Assembly: GCA_046331625.1 (NCBI GenBank)
Contig: JAXLQL010000034.1
Coordinates: 1-64,000 of the forward strand
Source of the DNA: JAXLQL01 sp046331625
GTDB taxonomy: Bacteria; Acidobacteriota; Terriglobia; Bryobacterales; Bryobacteraceae
Direction: 5' to 3'
Length of the DNA: 64,000 nucleotides
Shown one piece after another: positions 1 to 7,881 of the stretch (position 1 is its first letter; the number at the start of each line of letters is the position of its first letter). The notes beneath the pieces were generated by a model, which worked only from the letters and a program-made list of their open reading frames with translations, had not been told where the DNA came from and searched no databases. The translations under genes and the position numbers were made by a program.

Positions 1-100
1 CTCGTTCGCGAGATCAATGTCGGGTTTCGATGCGCTGGAAACGAAATGAGGTGAGCTTGGCCTTAGCCAGCTCGAGACTTCAGTCCTGCTGTATCTGATA
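1..100. other. Left edge, possible tail of an upstream gene
   Basis: Two plus-strand frames are open from the left edge. One ends with TGA at 47-49 after the residues SFARSMSGFDALETK, the other with TGA at 52-54. Either could be the last residues of a gene cut by the window edge, but 16 codons are too few to decide. Positions 60-92 hold a degenerate copy of the window's dispersed palindromic repeat (cttagcc ... gacttcagtcctgc), described at its clearer copies. Confidence 0.3.
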
Positions 101-112
101 ATGAAGTCAAGG

Positions 113-466
113 ATGATGGAATCGAGTAGCGAAGTTCTGATAGCGATCCACCCCCTCCATCGAGAGGCAATGGAACACTACGCTCGAGCGGCTGTCGCCC
201 AGTTCGAAGGCTCCGAAAGCACGAGGCTGGCCCGGCTTCGCGAAGCATTCGAACTCGAACGCAAAGCCGCCGATCAAGCGCACACCCACTCCGCGCCCGA
301 GCCCAGCCGATCCATCTACCACCGTGGCGCAGCCGCTCTCGCCATCGACATCGGTGAACACAACGAAGCCCGCCGCCTCATCGGTCAGGCACGCCTGGGC
401 GATCCGCCCGCCTACGTCAAATCCGACCTCGATGAAATGGAAGACCGCATCTCCTTCATCGGCTGA
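113..466 (+). CDS. Hypothetical small helical protein
   Basis: Unrecognised protein of about 117 residues with no signal peptide or membrane segment. The composition (Ala, Glu and Arg rich, with stretches such as REAFELERKAADQ and GEHNEARRLIGQA) suggests paired alpha helices like one or two TPR units; this is inferred, not shown. An in-frame ATG also lies at 101, but a GATAAT hexamer at 97-102 overlaps it, so the ATG at 113 or 116 is the likelier start. The 3' end overlaps the 3' end of the convergent kdsA by about 11 nt. Confidence 0.55.
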   Translation: MMESSSEVLIAIHPLHREAMEHYARAAVAQFEGSESTRLARLREAFELERKAADQAHTHSAPEPSRSIYHRGAAALAIDIGEHNEARRLIGQARLGDPPAYVKSDLDEMEDRISFIG

Positions 467-1271
467 ACCCCTTCACCACCCCATCGATCGCTCGCAACCG
501 CGCAAGCAACGCACCCAACCGGTCCAACCGCAGCCCATTCGCCCCATCGGACAACGCCCGCGCCGGCTCCTCATGCACCTCGACGAACACTCCCTCGATC
601 CCCACCGCCACCGCCGCGCGCGCCAACGGCTCGATGAACTCCGGCGCGCCGCCTGATGACCCACCATTCGCACCCGGCAACTGCACGCTGTGCGTCGCGT
701 CGAACACCACCGGCCACCCGAGCTTCTTCATCACCTCGAGCCCGCGCATATCCACCACCAGATTGTTGTAGCCGAAGCACGTCCCGCGCTCGGTCAAAAC
801 AATATCGGTGTTTCCCGTGGAGGCCACTTTGTCCGCCGCGTGGCCGATGTCATGCGGCGCCACGAACTGACCCTTCTTGATATTCACCGTTCTGCCCGTC
901 CGTCCGGCCGCCACCAGCAGATCCGTCTGCCGGCACAGAAACGCGGGAATCTGCAGCACGTCGCATACCTCGGCCGCGGCCTCGGCTTGCCCGGGCTCAT
1001 GGATATCGGTGAGCACGCGATAACCCTTCGCGCGCAAGCGCCCCAAGATCGCGAGCCCTTCCTTCATCCCCGGACCGCGATACGAACTCACGCTCGAACG
1101 GTTCGCCTTGTCGAACGACGCTTTGAACACGAACTCACCGGCAATCCGCCGGATCTCGGCCGCCAGCGCCTGCACGTGCTCCTCGCTTTCGATTACGCAC
1201 GGTCCGGCGATGAGTGCGAGCGGCTGCCCCGACTGGAAAAGCACCCTACAATGATTCCATGATTCGAGCAC
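456..1271 (-). CDS. kdsA: 3-deoxy-D-manno-octulosonate 8-phosphate (KDO-8-P) synthase
   Basis: Cytoplasmic enzyme that condenses phosphoenolpyruvate with arabinose 5-phosphate to give KDO-8-phosphate, the first committed step towards the inner core of lipopolysaccharide. The TIM-barrel signature IAGPCVIESEE is near residues 21-31, followed by FKASFDKANRSS and GTCFGYNNLVVDMR. Cys25 in AGPC places it in the metal-dependent (Aquifex-like) class rather than the E. coli class, which has Asn there. The 271 residues match the family. The GTG start at 1271 overlaps the divergent peptidase gene; a second in-frame GTG at 1244 would remove the overlap and leave the family core intact, so the start is uncertain. 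Presence of this gene implies an LPS-bearing outer membrane. Confidence 0.93.
   Translation of the reverse strand: MLESWNHCRVLFQSGQPLALIAGPCVIESEEHVQALAAEIRRIAGEFVFKASFDKANRSSVSSYRGPGMKEGLAILGRLRAKGYRVLTDIHEPGQAEAAAEVCDVLQIPAFLCRQTDLLVAAGRTGRTVNIKKGQFVAPHDIGHAADKVASTGNTDIVLTERGTCFGYNNLVVDMRGLEVMKKLGWPVVFDATHSVQLPGANGGSSGGAPEFIEPLARAAVAVGIEGVFVEVHEEPARALSDGANGLRLDRLGALLARLRAIDGVVKGFSR
1247..1252 (+). promoter_or_regulatory. -10-like TACAAT, leaderless start of the S9 peptidase
   Basis: TACAAT lies exactly 6 nt before the ATG at 1259, so transcription would begin at or next to the start codon. No convincing -35 box is visible. Confidence 0.45.
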
Positions 1272-3298
1272 TGCTCGCCCTCGCGATGGCCGCCTCCACG
1301 GCCACGTTCGGCGCCAAGACGCCGCTCCAACTCACCGACATCTTCCAGTTCGAGTTCGCCACCGATCCGCAGATCTCGCCCGACGGCCGCCGCATCGTCT
1401 ACGTACGCCAGTTCGCGGACATCATGACCGACAAGCGCTACTCGAACATCTGGATCGTGGGCTTCGATGGCTCCGATCATCGCCCGCTCACCACGGGCAA
1501 GTTCACCGACACCGCGCCTCGCTGGTCCGCCGATGGCCGGAGCCTCGCCTATGTCTCCGATCGAGAAGGCAGCGCGCAGATTTACCGGCGCTGGATGGAC
1601 ACGGGCGATACGGCGAAGCTGACCAATCTCACCGAGGCTCCGGCGGGCATTCGCTGGTCGCCCGATGGCAAGTGGATCTCGTTCACCATGCTCGTTTCGG
1701 GCTCTGACCGCAAGATCGTCGAACTTCCCAAGGCGCCCGATGGCGCCAAGTGGGCCGAGCCCGCGCGCGTGATCGACAGGCTCGTCTATCGCTTCAATGG
1801 CTCCGGATACCTGAAACGTGGATTCCATCATTTGTTTGTGGTGCCGGCCGAAGGCGGAACGCCGCGGCAGATCTCGACGGGCGATTTCCATCACGCGGGC
1901 GCGCCGTGGAACGCGAGCGAAGCCGTATGGACCCCCGACAGCAAGTCGCTGATCATCTCGGCGAACCGCAGTCCGGATTTCGAACTGGCCGGTGCGCGCG
2001 ACACCAACATCTTCGAGTTCCCGTTGAGCGGAGGCGAGCCGAAGCAGCTCACTGCGCGCAAGGGTCCCGATGGCACTCCGGTGATTTCGCCCGACGGCGC
2101 GTGGATCGCGTACACGGGCTTCGAAGACAAGTATCAGGGCTACCAGGTGACGCAGCTTTCGGTGATGAAGCGCGATGGATCGGGCTCCCGCGTGATCACT
2201 GCCGCGTGGGACCGCGATGTGCAGAGCCCGCAATGGTCCGCCGACAGCAAGGGACTCTACTTCGTCTCTGACGATCGCGGCGATACGGCGCTCAATTGGG
2301 TGCCGATGGATGGTCCGGTGAAGAAGCTCGCGGGATCGCTCGGATCTGGATCGAGCACATACGCCGGTGGAGCAGCGTTCACCGTCGCTGCCAACGGCAA
2401 CTTCGCCGCAACATGGAAGACGCCTCTTGTTCCGGGCGACATCGCTGCTGGAACGATCGCGAATCCATCCCTGCGCCCCCTGACCGCGGTGAACGACGAT
2501 CTCTTCGCCGCGCATTCGCTCGGACAGCTCGAAGAGATCCAATACGAATCCTCGAAAGACAAGCGCAAGATCCAAGGCTGGATCCTCAAGCCACCAGGCT
2601 TCGATCCCGCCAGGAAATATCCGCTCATTCTCGAAATCCACGGCGGACCCTTCGCCAACTACGGCTACCGCTTCGACCTCGAAAAGCAACTGATGGCCGC
2701 CCGCGGCTACGTGGTCTTCTACGCCAATCCGCGCGGATCCACCAGCTACGGCGCCGAGTTCGGCAACCTGATCCATCACGCCTATCCCGGCGACGATTTC
2801 CACGACCTCGACTCCGGCGTCGACGCCGTGCTCGCCAAAGGTTACACCGACCCGTCGCGCGTCTTCGTCACCGGCGGCAGCGGCGGCGGCGTGTTGACTT
2901 GCTGGATGATCGGCCGCTCCACTCGCTATCGCGCCGCGGTCACCGTGTATCCGGTGATCAACTGGTACAGCTTCGTGCTCACCTCAGACATCGGCAACTG
3001 GACCTACAACCACTGGTTCCCCGGCTTCCCGTGGGATCACGCGGAGCACTACGAGAAGCGGTCCCTGCTATCGGTGGTGAAGAACGTGAAGACGCCGACG
3101 ATGGTCTTGACCGGCGAGGCCGACTATCGGACACCGATGTCCGACAGCGAGCAGTATTATCAAGCGCTGAAGCTACTCGGCGTCGAAAGCGTGCTGGTGC
3201 GTGTGCCGGATGAGCCGCACGGGATCAGCGTGCGGCCCAGCCATCATCTATCGAAGGTCGCCCACATCATCGGTTGGTTCGATTCCCACCGAAACTAG
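1259..3298 (+). CDS. S9 family prolyl oligopeptidase-type peptidase, exported
   Basis: Serine peptidase of the acylaminoacyl-peptidase/dipeptidyl-peptidase (S9) group, 679 residues. The N-terminus (MIRALLALAMAAS) is a signal peptide, so it probably acts in the periplasm on small peptides. Residues about 25-420 contain beta-propeller (PD40/WD40-like) repeats such as PQISPDGRRIVYV and PRWSADGRSLAYVSD. The C-terminal alpha/beta-hydrolase domain carries the triad: Ser541 in GGSGGG, Asp622 in GEADYRTP and His654 in DEPHG. The start at 1259 was chosen because it gives a clean signal peptide and sits 6 nt after a TACAAT hexamer. It is divergent from kdsA. Confidence 0.93.
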   Translation: MIRALLALAMAASTATFGAKTPLQLTDIFQFEFATDPQISPDGRRIVYVRQFADIMTDKRYSNIWIVGFDGSDHRPLTTGKFTDTAPRWSADGRSLAYVSDREGSAQIYRRWMDTGDTAKLTNLTEAPAGIRWSPDGKWISFTMLVSGSDRKIVELPKAPDGAKWAEPARVIDRLVYRFNGSGYLKRGFHHLFVVPAEGGTPRQISTGDFHHAGAPWNASEAVWTPDSKSLIISANRSPDFELAGARDTNIFEFPLSGGEPKQLTARKGPDGTPVISPDGAWIAYTGFEDKYQGYQVTQLSVMKRDGSGSRVITAAWDRDVQSPQWSADSKGLYFVSDDRGDTALNWVPMDGPVKKLAGSLGSGSSTYAGGAAFTVAANGNFAATWKTPLVPGDIAAGTIANPSLRPLTAVNDDLFAAHSLGQLEEIQYESSKDKRKIQGWILKPPGFDPARKYPLILEIHGGPFANYGYRFDLEKQLMAARGYVVFYANPRGSTSYGAEFGNLIHHAYPGDDFHDLDSGVDAVLAKGYTDPSRVFVTGGSGGGVLTCWMIGRSTRYRAAVTVYPVINWYSFVLTSDIGNWTYNHWFPGFPWDHAEHYEKRSLLSVVKNVKTPTMVLTGEADYRTPMSDSEQYYQALKLLGVESVLVRVPDEPHGISVRPSHHLSKVAHIIGWFDSHRN

Positions 3299-3349
3299 CC
3301 AGGCGGGGGGGAGGCTTCAGTGTGAGTGGAACCTCACTGCCGCCTTCGC

Positions 3350-4306
3350 CTACCGAAAATACACCACCAGCCAATTCGCCAGCACATACGCCGGAAACAA
3401 AATCAGGAACGCCACCCGGTCCATCCTCCGCGACCGCCCCTCTTGCCCCGACTCGAACACATACAGCGACCACGTCGACTCGAGCAGCGACACGAAGATG
3501 AACAGAAACGCCGTGATATGAACCTTGTCCGCCAGCGACAGCACTTGCGAATCCGGCTCCGCGCTACTCGTCACGTACTGGCTCGCTACCGCCGCGAAGA
3601 TCGCCCCCACCCCGAGCCCGAACCGCGGATCCAGATTCGTCACCTTGATGAAAAAAGCCAGAAACGCGATTAGCGTCGCGACGAACAGCCCCGCGAATAG
3701 CTTCCAGTAATAGCGAAATCCCGGACGCACGATCTCGATCCGGTAGCGGAACTGCGGATAGCGCCACGCCGAACCCTTGGGCATCTCGGGATCGCCGTAG
3801 TTGGTGCCGGACTCCACATCGCGCACCTCCGCCGCGCTCCGCGCCCGATCGATCTCCCATCCCGGAAAACGAAGCCGCGGATTGATCTGCGTGTTTTCCT
3901 TGTCTACCGCGTACCGCACCTTGCGCGCATCGTTTTGCCGATCCTCGATCGTGATGTTGAGCGTCTGATCGTCGAGCGGGAACGGCGCCACGTCCCAATA
4001 CTTGCTCACGGTGCCCACCAGGCGCACGGCCGCGTAGTTCAGTCCGTTCACCTTCTTGCGCGGCGTCACTTCCTGGCGCTCGTCGAGCTTGCCGTTCATG
4101 AATTGGAACGTCTGGTGGGGATTCAGCTTGTCATCGCGCCACACGAACCACACATAGAGATCGACGCTGAAGTGGTTGTCATGAAGCGAGACGTCGAAGA
4201 TCCGGTTGAGCACGGCGCCCACCGTGACGGTCTCGGGTTGGTCCGCTGCTCGAGCGCAACCGAAAGAAAGGAGCAGAAAGAGTGGCAGCCGCACGATCGC
4301 GCGCAT
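3350..4306 (-). CDS. Pentameric ligand-gated ion channel (Cys-loop receptor-like) homologue
   Basis: Membrane protein of 318 residues with the layout of prokaryotic pentameric ligand-gated ion channels (GLIC/ELIC type). A signal peptide (1-20) precedes an extracytoplasmic domain of beta strands (25-195) with the family motif W-x-D-x-x-L (WRDDKLN, 56-62) and the Pro-loop that replaces the animal Cys-loop, FPLDDQ at 109-114. Four hydrophobic segments follow: M1 about 200-221, M2 about 229-247 (the presumed pore helix), M3 about 262-284 and M4 about 297-317. There are no loop cysteines, as in bacterial members. Ligand and ion selectivity cannot be read from the sequence. The gene is monocistronic and convergent with the S9 peptidase. 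The assignment rests on motif and topology, not on an alignment. Confidence 0.78.
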   Translation of the reverse strand: MRAIVRLPLFLLLSFGCARAADQPETVTVGAVLNRIFDVSLHDNHFSVDLYVWFVWRDDKLNPHQTFQFMNGKLDERQEVTPRKKVNGLNYAAVRLVGTVSKYWDVAPFPLDDQTLNITIEDRQNDARKVRYAVDKENTQINPRLRFPGWEIDRARSAAEVRDVESGTNYGDPEMPKGSAWRYPQFRYRIEIVRPGFRYYWKLFAGLFVATLIAFLAFFIKVTNLDPRFGLGVGAIFAAVASQYVTSSAEPDSQVLSLADKVHITAFLFIFVSLLESTWSLYVFESGQEGRSRRMDRVAFLILFPAYVLANWLVVYFR

Positions 4307-4353
4307 GTCTGAGGGCCGAGTGTATCACGATGAACCTTGGCTAGACCCGGTGC

Positions 4354-4388
4354 AAAAAAACAAAAGCCCCGGATTCTGTTCCGGGGTT
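4354..4388 (-). terminator. Rho-independent terminator of the Oar-like receptor gene
   Basis: A 7-bp perfect stem (CCCCGGA, 4367-4373, with TCCGGGG, 4380-4386) and a 6-nt loop are followed on the minus strand by CTTTTGTTTTTTT. It lies 24 nt past the stop of the receptor gene that ends at 4412. Confidence 0.85.
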
Positions 4389-4411
4389 CTCGTAGACCGC
4401 GTCTGACTCTG

Positions 4412-7400
4412 CTACCACTCCATGCGCAGCACCAGGATCGAGTGAATGCGCGCTCCGACATCGCTGAATCCACCGCGCGTGCCGGTGATGCGCCCGAACG
4501 CCGTGGAGGCGTTGGCCGCGTTGTAGCTGCGGGCCGGATCGGTGAAGTTGAAGCGCGTGAACGGATTGTTGAGATCCCACCGGAACTGGAACCGCAGCGA
4601 TTCCCAAACCCGCCACGTCTTCGAAAGCGACGCTTGCGCCCAAACCAAGCCGGGCGATTCGAGCGTATTGCGGCCCAGCGTGCCGGGCGTGAACGGCGCC
4701 GGATACGAAAACGCCGAGGCGTTCAGATACGGATTCTGCGCCGCGAACGGCAACCGGTTGGGACCGATGCTCCAGTTCTGCGTCACCGCTTGATCGTTGG
4801 GCAGAATCTGGTTCGGCCGCTGCTGCATCGGGAGCCACGCATACGGCTGGCCTGGAGCATACGGCGCAGTGGGCGCGCCGGCAAACGTTACCGTGATCGG
4901 CGGACCACCTTGAATCGTCTGCGAGAACATCAGGTCCCAACCGCCCAGCACTGCGTCTTTGAGCGCCACATGATTGCCCGAGTTGCCCCAGCGGCGACCC
5001 TTACCGTACGGCAGTTCGTAGATCATCGTGCCCACGAAGCGATGGCGCACGTCGTAGTTCGCGCGCCCCTTTTCGAGCCGGCGATTGTAGAACGTCACAC
5101 CACTTGCGCCGCCATCGGCATCGGCGTCCGTCAGCGTCTTCGAGTAGGTGTAGAAACCATTCACGAACAGGCCCTTGCGATAGCGGCGTTCCACGCGCAG
5201 CGTTCCGCCGTGATACGTGTTGTGCCCGAAGTTCGAGTACATCTGGATCGAGCCGAACTGCGGATACGGCTTGAAGTTCTGGAGATTGCGGCGAATGTTG
5301 TCGAGCGTGGCGTAGTCAGACGACACATTGAGCGGAACCGCGTTGATGTCCCAGTTGTTGAGCAACCCGACGCCAGACGAACCCTGATAGATCGCCTCGA
5401 CGATGAGGTTGTTCATCACCTCGTACTGCACGCCGCCGGACCAGTTCATGATGTACGGCTGGCGGATATTGGGATCGATCCAAGACGCATTGCGCGACGA
5501 GAAGTTCGTTCCCACGAACGGAGCGCTGCCATCCGGAGCCACGTTGAACCGCACGTTGCCCGGTCCCTGCGACAACCGGAAAGCCGGCCGCGGATCGCCC
5601 ACCGGAGATTGCACGGTTCCAGTGGCGAAGTACTCTTCGAAGTTCTGCGCCAGGCCGGTGATGAAGAGGTCCTGCGTGATCAGCCCGAAGCTCGTGCGGA
5701 CCACCATCTTCGGACGCGCGGTCCAGGCGATTCCAAGGCGCGGCTGGAAGTTCTTGTAGTGACTCTTCGATAGCGCACCGGGCGTGTGCACTATCGCCCC
5801 GATGCGGCCGCTGATCGCATCGCGAGCCGTGGGGTCGAAGTTCGACTGTTGCCCGTACTTCGTCTGGAACGGCGTCTCGTATGACCAGCGCATGCCGTAG
5901 TTGATGGTGAGATTGCGCGTGGGCTTGAAGTCGTCTTGGATGTAGAGGGAATGGCTCCACCACCGCGGCAGCCACGTCGCCAGAGCCTGCGTGAATTGGC
6001 CCTGGTTCACGTAGCCGAGCAACAAGTCAGCGAAATCATTGCCGCTGGGCGACGTCGAAAACGGCAGTTCGGTGCCGCCCATCAGGTACCGTCCTGACGG
6101 CAGCGCTTCGGCCAGAATGTTGTAGCGAGTCTTGAGAATCTCGTATCCGCCCTTGATCGTGTGGCGGCCCATCACCTTGGTCAGGTTCTCTTGTGCGCGC
6201 ATGTCTTCCCAGACTTCCGAGGAGATGCCGCCCGGTCCGCTGCGATAATACGGCGCGTTGCCGGGACCCGCGAAGAACGGGAAGCTCGCGCCGCTCACGT
6301 TCGGAATGCCGAGCGTCTGCGCCCAGTTCGCATTCGAGGCATCGGGATTCTTCGTCGTCTTGCGGCGATTGAAGCCGACGCGGAATTCATTGATGAGCGT
6401 AGGCGTGATGGTGTAGGTATCGGACGCAACGATGTTCGGCTGATCGATCGGGAAGGGAACCGCGTTGGGATCGATGATTCGCCACTGCACCTCGTTCACC
6501 CAGCGGTCACGGAACGAAGTGTGATGCGACTGCGAGTAGCGGGCGAAGAACTTGTGCCGGTCAGAGAACGAGTGATCGATCTTGATGTCGAAGCGTGTGC
6601 GATACGACCGGTACTTGGTGGGAGCAACCAGGTTCTGATGCACGCCCAGCCGGTCGATCGAAGTCGCCGTAGCGTTGGGCTGAGTGAACGGATTGTACGA
6701 GAGGAACTTCGTGGTCACCGGATCGAAACGGTTCGTGGGCACAATGTTTCCGGCGAATGGCGTCGAAGTCCACGTGCCATCGGTGTTCTGGCGAATCGTT
6801 GCCGGATCGTAGATCGTGTTACCTACCTGCTGTCCCGCGGCGTTGAAGAAATTGAAATTGCCGCCGAGCATTCCGGGCGTGGGCACGTCGCCGATGAACG
6901 TCTCGGAAACCTTCTCGTGATGGCGAGCATAGCCGAAGAGCCAAAACGTCTTGTTGCGTCCGTTGTAGATCTTGGGGAACACCACCGGACCGCTCATCAC
7001 CGCCGAGAGTTCGTGATAGGTGTCGGGCGGTTGGGGCAGCACGTCGAAGTAGTCGCGATGGAGTAGCGTGTTGTTCAGGTAGCGATCTTCCAGGCTCCCG
7101 TGGAAGCCGTTGGTGCCGCTGCGGAACACCACCGAGAGCGCGCCGCCTGCGGAGTGCCCGAACTCGGCGGGCATGCCCGTGGAGTAAGCCTTCACTTCGC
7201 TCACCGCGTCAATCGACGAGGTGACCACGCGATTGGTAGAGCCCACGCCACCTGTCACCGGCTCTTTCGCGCCGAGGCCATCGAGGTCGTAACCCATCGC
7301 GCGCTCGCGTTGGCCATTCAAGTGGAGCCCGTTGACCACCTGCGTGTTGGGAACGTAGGGAAGAATGCGGAACGTCAGCTTCTGCAGAATCGGAATCTTG

Positions 7401-7822
7401 ACGATAGTCTGGCCTTCCATCACGCCGCCCGAGACGGCGGTTTCAGTTTCGAGCAGCGGCGTTGCGCCAGTGACTTCGATTGATTCCGCGGCGCTGCCGA
7501 CCTCGAGCCGCACGTCGATACGCGGCTGCTCGTTGGTGCGGAGTTCGATGCCATCGCGCACGTGCTTCTTGAAACCTTGTGACTCGACGGTCAGGTTGTA
7601 GATGCCGGGTCGCAGATAAGGAATGTAGTAATAGCCTTCGGCATTGCTGGCGCCTTCGAACTTGAAGGCGGTTTGCGTGTTGATGACGGTAATCTTGGCG
7701 CCAGGAATGACCGCGCCAGTAGTATCGGAGACGGTGCCGACAATCGTAGCAGCGCCAGTGGTCTGCGCCGAAGCAGACACCGAAGTAAGCAGCGCTACCG
7801 CTGCGAGGACGTGAAGTCTCAT
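4412..7822 (-). CDS. Oar-like TonB-dependent outer-membrane protein with carboxypeptidase-regulatory domain
   Basis: Outer-membrane beta-barrel of 1136 residues. The signal peptide ends at about residue 19 (SVSASAQ). Residues 25-110 form a carboxypeptidase D regulatory-like (Ig-fold) domain (IVGTVSDTTGAVIPGAKI, LRPGIYNLTVESQGF), then a plug-like region (about 115-240; IEVTGATPLLETETAVS) and a long barrel rich in aromatic beta strands that ends in Trp. This is the Oar/SusC-like family that is expanded in Solibacter-type Acidobacteria, thought to move large substrates or organise the outer membrane; the substrate is unknown. A GGGGG ribosome-binding site lies just before the ATG, with TATACT further upstream (7863-7868), and a strong terminator follows. 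A second family member is at 37582-41262. Confidence 0.92.
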   Translation of the reverse strand: MRLHVLAAVALLTSVSASAQTTGAATIVGTVSDTTGAVIPGAKITVINTQTAFKFEGASNAEGYYYIPYLRPGIYNLTVESQGFKKHVRDGIELRTNEQPRIDVRLEVGSAAESIEVTGATPLLETETAVSGGVMEGQTIVKIPILQKLTFRILPYVPNTQVVNGLHLNGQRERAMGYDLDGLGAKEPVTGGVGSTNRVVTSSIDAVSEVKAYSTGMPAEFGHSAGGALSVVFRSGTNGFHGSLEDRYLNNTLLHRDYFDVLPQPPDTYHELSAVMSGPVVFPKIYNGRNKTFWLFGYARHHEKVSETFIGDVPTPGMLGGNFNFFNAAGQQVGNTIYDPATIRQNTDGTWTSTPFAGNIVPTNRFDPVTTKFLSYNPFTQPNATATSIDRLGVHQNLVAPTKYRSYRTRFDIKIDHSFSDRHKFFARYSQSHHTSFRDRWVNEVQWRIIDPNAVPFPIDQPNIVASDTYTITPTLINEFRVGFNRRKTTKNPDASNANWAQTLGIPNVSGASFPFFAGPGNAPYYRSGPGGISSEVWEDMRAQENLTKVMGRHTIKGGYEILKTRYNILAEALPSGRYLMGGTELPFSTSPSGNDFADLLLGYVNQGQFTQALATWLPRWWSHSLYIQDDFKPTRNLTINYGMRWSYETPFQTKYGQQSNFDPTARDAISGRIGAIVHTPGALSKSHYKNFQPRLGIAWTARPKMVVRTSFGLITQDLFITGLAQNFEEYFATGTVQSPVGDPRPAFRLSQGPGNVRFNVAPDGSAPFVGTNFSSRNASWIDPNIRQPYIMNWSGGVQYEVMNNLIVEAIYQGSSGVGLLNNWDINAVPLNVSSDYATLDNIRRNLQNFKPYPQFGSIQMYSNFGHNTYHGGTLRVERRYRKGLFVNGFYTYSKTLTDADADGGASGVTFYNRRLEKGRANYDVRHRFVGTMIYELPYGKGRRWGNSGNHVALKDAVLGGWDLMFSQTIQGGPPITVTFAGAPTAPYAPGQPYAWLPMQQRPNQILPNDQAVTQNWSIGPNRLPFAAQNPYLNASAFSYPAPFTPGTLGRNTLESPGLVWAQASLSKTWRVWESLRFQFRWDLNNPFTRFNFTDPARSYNAANASTAFGRITGTRGGFSDVGARIHSILVLRMEW

Positions 7823-7881
7823 GAGACCCCCTTGAGATTCGTCCCCTCAAGACCCAGTGGCCCTAGTATATACCGGCCGCG

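Noticed and set aside
1193..2803. Minus-strand open frame of 536 codons opposite the S9 peptidase
   Set aside because: It mirrors codon structure of the real gene in high-GC DNA, has a low-complexity Arg/Ala/Gly translation and no family motif.
3310..3340. Possible terminator between the S9 peptidase and the ion-channel gene
   Set aside because: The best stem is only 5 bp (GTGAG/CTCAC) and no T tract follows on either strand.
4337..5773. Plus-strand open frame of 478 codons opposite the first Oar-like receptor
   Set aside because: It begins in the receptor's terminator and has an Arg-rich shadow composition.
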